From the NCBI GenBank assembly GCA_910588065.1, contig CAJUPZ010000002.1:124001-188000 (forward strand): a stretch of DNA of 64,000 nt, in the 5' to 3' direction. The translations under genes were made by a program, and so were the position numbers. This DNA comes from an uncultured Muribaculaceae bacterium. Its GTDB lineage: Bacteria; Bacteroidota; Bacteroidia; Bacteroidales; Muribaculaceae. Positions 49,543 to 56,761 of the stretch are shown here, in pieces (positions within the stretch are counted from its first letter, which is position 1; each line of letters starts with the position of its first letter). The notes beneath the pieces are model-generated. The model did no database searches. It was not told where the DNA came from and was given only the letters and a program-made list of their open reading frames with translations.

Positions 49543-50922
49543 TCAGCCGTAGTCCTCCGGACGTTCAAACTCACCTTTGCGTGTCCATTTTGCAAGACGC
49601 TCCTCAACAATTATCTTGGCAAATTCAGAGTAGCGCGGAGCCTCTCCGGCTGTGGAAGCGGCGGTTGACACCACTCCGTCGCCACGGCCGTAGTTCCGCG
49701 TATTGTTCTCGTTGTAGGCCATGATCGGGGGCATGCCCATTGAGTTCATGGGTGATTCGCCGAGAGCCTGTATGCGGTTGTTGACTTCCTCAAATTTGTC
49801 GCGCATATCCATGCATCCGTAGGCTACAGCAAGAGCTTTCAGATATTTTACAGAGGTGGGGTCATTGGCAAGCACCTCTTCCAGTTTGTCGGTGGCGGCA
49901 GAGAAATAGTCATTGCTCTGGCGCTTCAGCTTTTTTGCGGTGCGCTCATCCTCTGATGTTATGGCGCGGTTGAAAAAGTCAACACCGAGGTTGTAATAGC
50001 ACAGTGCTATGTGGCGTGCGGTGGAGAGGTTCATCGGTTTGAGCTCGTCGATGCGGTTGTACACCGACAGGGCTTTAAGATATTCCTGATTGTCCTCAAG
50101 GAGTTTGCCCTGGATGTTTAGCAGTTGCTCGTCATCGGGCTTGAGCGCGAGTGCTTTGTCGAGCAGGGGCTGCAGATGCTCGCTGTGTGAGCCTTCTATA
50201 CAAGCCTTTATACCGAATGATATCAGATGATAATTTTCGGGGTAGGCTTTGACGGCTTCAAGCATGGTGGCTACGGCCAGATCATAGTTCTGAATATTGA
50301 GACAAGCCTGTCCCATGTACATATACACTTGCTCGCGTCGTGAGGATTCGCCGGTGGCGAAGTAGGCGCGGAAATAGTCTATGGCCTTTCTGAAATTGTG
50401 CGAGTTGTAGGCTCCGGATGCAGCTATATAAATAATGGAGGGATAGTTGGCGTCGGTGCGGAATGTCTCGCCGCTGAATTCAGGCAGCAGATGGGTGTCT
50501 ACGTATGCTCCTGCGAATTTGGCGAGGTTTGCGGCATCTTTTGCTGATGAGAAGTGGTATGCCCCGGCTTCAAGCACAGGGTTTATGTCACGTAGAATGC
50601 TCTTGCAGCGGTTGTAGTCGGGAGAATCTTTGTCAATAGTTTTCAGCGCGGCAGTAGCTGCGGCATTACACTCCAGCACAAGGTTGTAGTAGCCGGCGTC
50701 CGGTTCCGATTCGGTCTGGGCAAATTTGATTTTGCGGTAGAGTTCGGAAGCGAGGTCAAGGTTGCTGACAACTGTGGAATCGGCAGATGAAGATGCCAGA
50801 GAGTCTGTGGCGCAGGATATTGCGGAGCTTGAAATGGCGGAGGTGTATAAACCGCTCTGCGCTGCAACCATAATGGCGGTTGCAGCGGCAGCGGTAATGA
50901 TTATCTGGTGTGTTGCGGTCAT
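49543..50922 (-). CDS. TPR protein, probable N-terminal half of a TPR-caspase protein
   Basis: 459 residues with an N-terminal hydrophobic segment (IIITAAAATAIMVAA) acting as signal or anchor. About eight TPR-like helical pairs occupy residues 60-400 (FRKAIDYFRAYFATGES, YDLAVATMLEAVKAYPENY, YLKALSVYNRIDELKP). The C-terminus WTRKGEFERPEDYG aligns with the first residues of the linker domain in the propeller protein (ETMEQYRERV). The TGA stop falls exactly where that domain should continue into RVNDAT. This marks the end as premature. Confidence 0.85.
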   Translation of the reverse strand: MTATHQIIITAAAATAIMVAAQSGLYTSAISSSAISCATDSLASSSADSTVVSNLDLASELYRKIKFAQTESEPDAGYYNLVLECNAAATAALKTIDKDSPDYNRCKSILRDINPVLEAGAYHFSSAKDAANLAKFAGAYVDTHLLPEFSGETFRTDANYPSIIYIAASGAYNSHNFRKAIDYFRAYFATGESSRREQVYMYMGQACLNIQNYDLAVATMLEAVKAYPENYHLISFGIKACIEGSHSEHLQPLLDKALALKPDDEQLLNIQGKLLEDNQEYLKALSVYNRIDELKPMNLSTARHIALCYYNLGVDFFNRAITSEDERTAKKLKRQSNDYFSAATDKLEEVLANDPTSVKYLKALAVAYGCMDMRDKFEEVNNRIQALGESPMNSMGMPPIMAYNENNTRNYGRGDGVVSTAASTAGEAPRYSEFAKIIVEERLAKWTRKGEFERPEDYG

Positions 50923-50973
50923 CTGTTATATTGAGATGATATCTTTGTGTTTAAAGTGGTTAGGGGAATGTTA

Positions 50974-53052
50974 TCAGAATACGTCGACAAAAGTCAGCTC
51001 GGCGACGATACGGCGGAATTCGCTGCCTTTGTCCTCGGACACAGCGATGTTGTAGCGGTAGTCGGCATTCATTTTGTCGAGGTTTTTGACGTTGCTTTGC
51101 AGGAAGTCTTTCACTCCATAGCCGCGAAGGAATGCGAGCTGTTCGTTCTGGGTGATGCCACCTTTGCCGGTAACGGTTATGGCGGTCATTATGCCATCTT
51201 TCACAACAGGCTCCTCCTCAAAGTCGCCGTAGCAGCCATCGTAGGGAATGATGCGGCGTATGGGGGTGCCGTCGGCTGCACCGGAGATATTCACGCGAAG
51301 TTTTTTGCCTTCAGCAACATACTGTGCGAGGTCGCCCTCGAAAGCCTGCTTGATAATCGACAGCATTGAGCTTGCGGCGCCGGATTCCTCAACTTTGTAT
51401 TTGCCGGGGCCGAAGTCCTCGTGGATGGAGTAGTCGGGTTCAACCTCGTAGCTGAAACGCACAATATAGTTGAGAATCTTTTTGCCATCGGCATCGTAGT
51501 CGGGCACAACACGGCTGTCAACTGCAATGTTTGTATGATCGGAGATTACGTTGCGCGATTTAGCTTCGGCAACCACCTTTTCACGCAGTTCCTGAAGTTT
51601 GAGCTCCTCCATCTGCTGCTGTTGCAGTACTTCGAGAGACACAACATTGTCGTCGTTGTCCATGAAAGCGAGAGGCACTCTGTCAAGGTTGTCGTAGATA
51701 TATGTTTCGCCGTTGGCGTTGTTGTGGAACTTTGCGTATATGAGCTCGAAATTGTCATTGGGCATGATGCCGTATTTGGCATCCTGCACAGAAATATTCT
51801 CTACATTGGCAAATGCACCCACAGATTTTTCAGGCACTGGGAGCAGGATGGAGGGCATATTGTCAAACTCCACTGCGAGAACCTGATTGCTGCGGTCGTA
51901 TTTGCCAAGCGAAATCTTGGACATAGAAACAAGGTCGCCTGCGAGGCCGGTTGAAATCTCATCCTCAAACATGCGGCGCTGCTTGGCTCTGTTTGCCTCA
52001 CTGACACGCTCGCGGTACTGCTCCATTGTTTCTCCGGGCATCATTTTGAGCCATTCGTTCATCATCTCGTCAGCCTGGTCTGAGATAAGGCGGGCGTAGT
52101 GGGGCAGGAGTTTGGTGAGTCGCTTGGCATTCACAGCGTTGACGGTATTGTAGGCAATCAGCACACTGTTTGTTGCATCAGTGAGGAATTTCACATCGCT
52201 GACAGCCCCTTCGGGAATGTCAATATGCTCGCGGTCAGCATCATCAAGGGTATTTACTATTGCGATTTGTTTGGGGGATGTTGCCACTGCAACATATTTG
52301 CCATCGGGGTTGTAATCGAAGTCTATGCCTTCGCCAAGGCCGTCGATGTTTTTCTTGATAATGAAGTCGCGGGTGTTGTAGATGCTCATTAGACCATCGG
52401 AGGTGAGCACGGCGAATTCGGAGTCATCGGGCGAGAAGGCCATCTGAGTCACGGGCACATCGAATTTCCATTGCTTGCGCAGCCTTTTGTCGGCGTAGTT
52501 GTACACCATCACTTTGCTGCCGTCGGTCAGTGCGAGGAAGTAGCCGTTGCCGCTCATGGTCATTTCTTTGGCTTTGATCTGGGCGGGAAAGGTGTCTACC
52601 GGCTCAAATTTCTTTGTCTCGAAAATATTTATGCTTCCGTCCGCAGCAACAATCAGGGCTCGTGCGTCAGGGGTGAAAATCGCGGATGTGGGGGAGCCGT
52701 GGCGCTTGACATTGTGTTTGTAGCGGGCACGGTTGAATTCATTGGTGACAATGACGCGAGCCTCTCCATGCTTCTTTCCCTGGCCTACAATTACGAAATT
52801 GAATCCGGTGGGGTTGAAAGCCATCCAGTTGATCGGTTCTCCGAGGTCAGCCATCACGCTGTTGCGCAAAGTGTAGACTTTGCTGTCGGAAACCGAATAT
52901 ATGGCTATACCGGCGTAGTCGGGTATAGCCGATGGAGTTTCTTTCATCTTGAAGTTGTAGAATTCTTTCTGCTGAGCCTTGGAGGGCGTTGGCAAGCTCA
53001 TGAGAGATGATGTCAGCAAAACTAAATAGCCGGTGCGTAGCAATTGGTTCAT
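50974..53052 (-). CDS. Periplasmic beta-propeller/OmpA-like protein of the caspase cluster
   Basis: A 692-residue exported protein (signal ending TPSKA). Residues about 40-310 are WD40-like propeller blades (PTSAIFTPDARALIVAADG, VTQMAFSPDDSEFAVLTSDG). Residues 332-480 are the same linker domain as in the caspase protein (EWLKMMPGETMEQYRERV... LGKYDRSNQVLAVEF). The C-terminal part (about 590-690) resembles an OmpA-like peptidoglycan-binding fold (VNISGAADGTPI, NEQLAFLRGYGVKDFL). It is first in the five-gene unit behind a good promoter. It may sense or anchor a complex at the wall; this is inference. Confidence 0.8.
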   Translation of the reverse strand: MNQLLRTGYLVLLTSSLMSLPTPSKAQQKEFYNFKMKETPSAIPDYAGIAIYSVSDSKVYTLRNSVMADLGEPINWMAFNPTGFNFVIVGQGKKHGEARVIVTNEFNRARYKHNVKRHGSPTSAIFTPDARALIVAADGSINIFETKKFEPVDTFPAQIKAKEMTMSGNGYFLALTDGSKVMVYNYADKRLRKQWKFDVPVTQMAFSPDDSEFAVLTSDGLMSIYNTRDFIIKKNIDGLGEGIDFDYNPDGKYVAVATSPKQIAIVNTLDDADREHIDIPEGAVSDVKFLTDATNSVLIAYNTVNAVNAKRLTKLLPHYARLISDQADEMMNEWLKMMPGETMEQYRERVSEANRAKQRRMFEDEISTGLAGDLVSMSKISLGKYDRSNQVLAVEFDNMPSILLPVPEKSVGAFANVENISVQDAKYGIMPNDNFELIYAKFHNNANGETYIYDNLDRVPLAFMDNDDNVVSLEVLQQQQMEELKLQELREKVVAEAKSRNVISDHTNIAVDSRVVPDYDADGKKILNYIVRFSYEVEPDYSIHEDFGPGKYKVEESGAASSMLSIIKQAFEGDLAQYVAEGKKLRVNISGAADGTPIRRIIPYDGCYGDFEEEPVVKDGIMTAITVTGKGGITQNEQLAFLRGYGVKDFLQSNVKNLDKMNADYRYNIAVSEDKGSEFRRIVAELTFVDVF

Positions 53053-53137
53053 ATCTGTGTGTAAAAAAGTTAATGCCTGTGGAGTCTTCCTGTTACGGTC
53101 ATCCGTTGACTGAGGCTAACCTCAATTTATTTGGCCA

Positions 53138-53169
53138 CAAAGGTAGTGATTTTCAGTTGTTCGCACAAA
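53138..53169 (-). promoter_or_regulatory. Promoter of the caspase cluster
   Basis: The minus-strand TACCTTTG (53138-53145) has TTTG (53166-53169) 20 bp upstream. The leader of about 80 bases contains a small TGAGG/CCTCA hairpin. Confidence 0.65.
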
Positions 53170-53429
53170 TTATGAGCAAATTAAATAAGAAAAGGACGAG
53201 GGGAGCCGATAGGAGTATAATTGGGGGTATACCGGGGAAATTGGACCGGTAAAAAAGCTCATCATTATTCATTTACCCTAACATGTGTTCCTTCGGCTTC
53301 TTTCAAATGGAGCCCAATGCCGCATCCAAACAGAATCTACGCCGGAGAGGCTTCGCTGATAACTTTACTAATTAGGAAAAAGCCATTCAAGAGCCGTAAC
53401 TTCTTTAATGGCAATGTTATTTAATTTAG
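53170..53429. other. Non-coding stretch between the caspase cluster and tRNA-Pro
   Basis: Together with the leader this makes 377 bases without a credible gene. A 67-codon plus-strand frame at 53221-53424 has no domain, promoter or codon pattern of a gene. No repeat, integrase remnant or duplicated tRNA end was seen. Confidence 0.5.
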
Positions 53430-53504
53430 TCGGGGTGAAAGGATTCGAACCTTCGACCCCCTGCTCCCAAAGCAGGTGCGCTAACCGGACTGCGCTACGC
53501 CCCG
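53430..53504 (-). tRNA. tRNA-Pro (anticodon TGG)
   Basis: A 75-base cloverleaf on the minus strand. Anticodon arm CCTGC-TTTGGGA-GCAGG gives anticodon TGG, and the T arm has GGTTCGAATCC. Acceptor stem CGGGGCG pairs with CACCCCG with one C-A mismatch at the sixth pair. The 3' CCA is not encoded. Confidence 0.95.
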
Positions 53505-53516
53505 AATTTTTCGTTG

Positions 53517-53524
53517 CAAAGTTA
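53517..53524 (-). promoter_or_regulatory. -7 box of tRNA-Pro
   Basis: The minus-strand TAACTTTG lies 12 bases before the tRNA 5' end; no clear -33. Confidence 0.55.
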
Positions 53525-53542
53525 GTGATTATTTTGGGAAAT

Positions 53543-53914
53543 TCATGAGTTTTCGTCGGTTTCTTTTTCCGGATTATGCAATTTGCTGCGTATCATGTCC
53601 ATGAATGAAGCCTTGGTCTGGCGAATGTGGACATTGACTTTTGCTTCTTTCTTCTTGAGGAATATTATGGAGGAGTGGAGCACTATTGCAATCTCTTCCT
53701 CGAAGTTGATTATACCGTGAATGCGTTTAAGAGCAATCTTATGGAAGGGGCTGTTGGGGGGCAGGCTGTTGATGGTAAGGTGTCCTTCGTCGAGTTCGAG
53801 TGCGTGGGTATCGGCCACATCTTCGAATAGCAGGGCGATGTCAAGTTCGTCGGGGCTCTCCGGGCGGTCCTTGCAAAGTTTGTATAGCGAATCGATGACT
53901 TTCTTTGTTACCAT
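53543..53914 (-). CDS. Conserved small soluble protein
   Basis: 123 residues from ATG 53914 (MVTKKVIDSLYKLCKDRPESPDELDIALLF). The longer frame to 54031 has no plausible composition before this Met. It has an N-terminal helix, a strand-rich middle (HALELDEGHLTINSL) and a hydrophobic strand IAIVLHSSIIFLKK, then a basic tail. No signal peptide and no domain recognised. It stands alone between tRNA-Pro and the methylmalonyl-CoA decarboxylase operon. Confidence 0.65.
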   Translation of the reverse strand: MVTKKVIDSLYKLCKDRPESPDELDIALLFEDVADTHALELDEGHLTINSLPPNSPFHKIALKRIHGIINFEEEIAIVLHSSIIFLKKKEAKVNVHIRQTKASFMDMIRSKLHNPEKETDENS

Positions 53915-54022
53915 GTTTAATGCATGTTGATAAGGTTGGTGAGGGGAGCAGGTGAGGATCAAGCCGCACGCTGTATATTTATAACACAAAGTTTGTAATT
54001 CGGTTCGGAGTGTTTGTAATAA

Positions 54023-54054
54023 AATCGGCACCGTCAGAGCAGACGGTGCCGATT
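54023..54054 (-). terminator. Terminator of the methylmalonyl-CoA decarboxylase operon
   Basis: A 13-bp stem AATCGGCACCGTC / GACGGTGCCGATT with a 6-base loop and TTTT on the minus strand, 31 bases past the beta-subunit stop. Confidence 0.85.
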
Positions 54055-54084
54055 CTGTATAGTTTAGGGTTTGATCATGCCTTG

Positions 54085-55242
54085 TTATGCAAGGAATCCC
54101 AGGAGCACGCCGGCAGCTACGGCAGAGCCGATAACGCCGCTGACATTGGGACCCATGGCGTGCATGAGCAGATAGTTGGACGGGTCGTATTCCAATCCAA
54201 GGTTGTTTGAAATACGTGCGCTCATGGGCACTGCGCTAACGCCTGCGTTGCCAATAAGCGGGTTGATTTTCTTGGCTTTTGGCAGGAACAGGTTGAACAG
54301 TTTCACAAAGAGCACACCGCTTGAGCTTGCAATGATGAATGCCATGAAGCCGAGGGCAAAAATGCCGATGGTTTCGGCGGTGAGGAATTGCGATGCCTGA
54401 GTGGATGCGCCCACTGTCATGCCGAGGAGAATTGTGACAATGTCTGTGAGGGCATTTGAGGCTGTTTTTGCAAGACGGGTGGTAACGCCGCATTCTCTGA
54501 GGAGATTGCCGAAGAAGAGCATTCCAAGGAGGGGTATGCCGCTGGGCACAACGAAGCATGTAAGAAGCAGTCCGATAATCGGGAAGATGATTTTTTCGTT
54601 CTGCGACACGGCACGGGCCGGTTTCATCTTTATGAGTCGCTCTTTCTTGGTTGTGAACAGTCGCATCAGCGGGGGCTGTATCACGGGCACGAGAGCCATG
54701 TAGGAGTAGGCTGACACAGCAATCGCGCCCATAAGGTTGGGGGCGAGCTTAGATGACAGGAAAATGGCTGTGGGGCCGTCGGCACCGCCAATGATTGCGA
54801 TAGCACCGGCCTGGTCGGGTTCGAATCCGAGGAGCAGAGCCACCATATAAGCTCCGAAGATACCGAATTGAGCGGCAGCACCGATGAGCATGAGTTTGGG
54901 GTTGGCAATCAAGGCGCTGAAGTCGGTCATGGCACCTATTCCGAGGAAAATCAGGGGAGGATACCATCCTGCGCTTACGCCGTTGTAGAGGATGTTCAGC
55001 ACCGATCCTTCCTCATATATACCGATTTCGAGTCCGGCTTCGGTATTGAATGGGATGTTGCCGATGAGGATGCCGAAGCCGATTGGCACAAGGAGCATAG
55101 GCTCGAAGTCCTTCTTGATGGCGAGCCAAATGAAGAACAGACCAACGGCGAGCATCACGAAGTGTTGCCAGGTAGCGTTGTAGAAACCTGTCAGGTGCCA
55201 GAACTGCTGAAGGTTCTGCAATAGAAATTCACCAAATGACAT
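54085..55242 (-). CDS. mmdB: Na+-translocating decarboxylase beta subunit
   Basis: A 385-residue integral membrane subunit (OadB/GcdB/MmdB family) that couples decarboxylation of biotin-bound carboxylate to sodium export. Landmarks: the conserved AIAIIGGADGPTAIFLSSKLAPNL, GIPLLGMLFFGNLLRECGVT and the C-terminal NAGVSAVPMSARISNNLGLEYDPSNYLLMHAMGPNVSG region (read as separate short motifs). It lies 53 bases after the biotin carrier gene. The co-encoded carboxyltransferase and epimerase make methylmalonyl-CoA the likely substrate. Confidence 0.93.
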   Translation of the reverse strand: MSFGEFLLQNLQQFWHLTGFYNATWQHFVMLAVGLFFIWLAIKKDFEPMLLVPIGFGILIGNIPFNTEAGLEIGIYEEGSVLNILYNGVSAGWYPPLIFLGIGAMTDFSALIANPKLMLIGAAAQFGIFGAYMVALLLGFEPDQAGAIAIIGGADGPTAIFLSSKLAPNLMGAIAVSAYSYMALVPVIQPPLMRLFTTKKERLIKMKPARAVSQNEKIIFPIIGLLLTCFVVPSGIPLLGMLFFGNLLRECGVTTRLAKTASNALTDIVTILLGMTVGASTQASQFLTAETIGIFALGFMAFIIASSSGVLFVKLFNLFLPKAKKINPLIGNAGVSAVPMSARISNNLGLEYDPSNYLLMHAMGPNVSGVIGSAVAAGVLLGFLA

Positions 55243-55295
55243 AATGATCGTCGGTTAAGTTAGTACGTTTATCGTTAGTTATCACTTGGGTGGAA

Positions 55296-55730
55296 TTATT
55301 CGAGTGTTATGAGCACTGCACCTTCAAGCACTGCATCGCCGGGGGCAACGCTGACGGATGCCACTTTGCCGTCGCGGCCGGCGTGGATGGCGTTTTCCAT
55401 TTTCATTGCTTCAAGCACAAGCACTGTGTCGGATGCTTTTACGGTGTCTCCGGCTTTTACAGCTATGGAGAGAACTGTGCCGGGGAGGGGAGCGACAACC
55501 TTGTGGCCTGATCCGGTCTGGGCCGGGGCGGTGATTACTTTTTCGCCGGCGGCAGTTCTCGGGGCTGCTGACGGACGGGGAGCGTTCACTACTGTCACCG
55601 GTTTTTTGTCGTTGGCGAGTTCTACTTTGTAAGGAATGCCGTTGACTTCAACCTGAGCGATGTTGTTGTCAATGTCTCCTACGGCAACCTTGTAGGTGTT
55701 GCCGTTGATTTTGTATTTGTATTCTTTCAT
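55296..55730 (-). CDS. mmdC: Biotin carboxyl carrier subunit
   Basis: A 144-residue biotinyl protein. The N-terminal strand-rich part (KYKINGNTYKVAVGDIDNN) is joined by an Ala/Pro linker (NAPRPSAAPRTAAGEK) to a lipoyl/biotinyl domain with the biotinylation motif LEAMKMENAI. It carries carboxyl groups between the carboxyltransferase (MmdA) and the membrane pump (MmdB). It is the fourth gene of the operon, 30 bases after the OadG-like gene. Confidence 0.93.
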   Translation of the reverse strand: MKEYKYKINGNTYKVAVGDIDNNIAQVEVNGIPYKVELANDKKPVTVVNAPRPSAAPRTAAGEKVITAPAQTGSGHKVVAPLPGTVLSIAVKAGDTVKASDTVLVLEAMKMENAIHAGRDGKVASVSVAPGDAVLEGAVLITLE

Positions 55731-55760
55731 TTTTCTTTACTTTTCAGTGGTGATGGAGAT

Positions 55761-56723
55761 TTAACGCTTGGGGAGTTCGCGCATGCTGTAGATTTTTGAG
55801 CTCCAGGGTGAGTAAGCGCGCTTGACTTTGTTGATTGTCAGCACGGTGTTCTCACGGTCGTGGGTGTCGAGGTGTTCATGGAGCGCCATTACAATAGCAG
55901 CGATTTCTTCACCTGAGTCGTGGTCGGGATGCTCGTCGCGCGGCATGTTGCCGAGGTTTGTTCCCTGTGATTTCGCTTTGTTGCGCTTGCTCACTCGCTC
56001 ACCTATTTTGCTTATAATATAGAAGCAGATGCAAAGGAGCAACAGGGCGGAGAATACGATGCACATGGCCATGACGGTCATTGCAAATCCGTTTTCGTCC
56101 TGGGTTTTGAAGGTCTCAACCTTTGAGTTTGAGTCAGTGATAATGTTGTTGCTGCTCGGGGTGATGTAGGACGCTGGGGTGAGGTTGTCGCGCACCTGCC
56201 ATGTGAGTGCGGGATTCTCGTCATTGTCCTTGCCATCGATGGCTCTTGCATAGGTGGTGTTTGCGGCGAGGCTTGCAGGCACTGTGATTGAGTCGATGAC
56301 ATTCATGGCGCTTGCATCGAAGATGCCAATCCAGTTGTCTTCTCCCGGAGTGAGGGTGAAGTTTGTGTGGAATGTGCCTCTTGTCGGCTGTCCGTCAGCC
56401 CAGAATATCACATGCTGACGCTTTGGCATCTCGGTGTTCACATCACCCAGGGGCACAGCGTACATCATAGCTTTGCGGGCCTGGGCATCCTTGATATCGA
56501 GCACACCTTTATTATTGGTGATATAAACGCTCGATATTTCCAGCGGAGCGAAGCTGGAGTTGAAGAGCTCCACCCATGCTGACCGGCAGCCGTAGTCGTC
56601 GACAACGCTGTTGTCGTTCTGCACCATGATTTCGTTGATGCGCAGGAAGTCCCTTGTCTGTGCAGACAGGGATGCGCAGCAAGCTACCATGACCAGCAGA
56701 AGAGTTGATAGTTTCTTTTTCAT
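55761..56723 (-). CDS. OadG-like subunit fused to a lamin-tail domain
   Basis: A 320-residue protein with signal peptide (LLLVMVACCASLSAQ). A lamin-tail Ig-like domain spans about 20-150 (FLRINEIMVQNDN, SAWVELFNSSFAPLEI, WADGQPTRGTFHTNFTL). One transmembrane helix lies near 216-240 (AMTVMAMCIVFSALLLLCICF), followed by an OadG-type cytosolic tail ending AYSPWSSKIYSMRELPKR. OadG subunits are normally about 80-120 residues and assemble the decarboxylase at the membrane. Here the periplasmic side carries an extra domain that may bind another envelope component. Confidence 0.82.
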   Translation of the reverse strand: MKKKLSTLLLVMVACCASLSAQTRDFLRINEIMVQNDNSVVDDYGCRSAWVELFNSSFAPLEISSVYITNNKGVLDIKDAQARKAMMYAVPLGDVNTEMPKRQHVIFWADGQPTRGTFHTNFTLTPGEDNWIGIFDASAMNVIDSITVPASLAANTTYARAIDGKDNDENPALTWQVRDNLTPASYITPSSNNIITDSNSKVETFKTQDENGFAMTVMAMCIVFSALLLLCICFYIISKIGERVSKRNKAKSQGTNLGNMPRDEHPDHDSGEEIAAIVMALHEHLDTHDRENTVLTINKVKRAYSPWSSKIYSMRELPKR

Positions 56724-56761
56724 AAACCGGTTCTCTTGTTTTGAATTTGATCGGTGATAGC

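Noticed and set aside
49543..49545. TGA read as selenocysteine or by a variant code
   Set aside because: The position is not an active site, no selenocysteine stem-loop was recognised directly downstream, and many other genes in the window end in TGA normally.
53221..53424. 67-codon frame upstream of the caspase cluster
   Set aside because: No promoter, domain or conserved start; composition is that of non-coding DNA.
53430..53504. tRNA-Pro as an integration site of a mobile element
   Set aside because: No integrase gene, no second copy of the tRNA 3' end and no foreign gene block next to it in this window.
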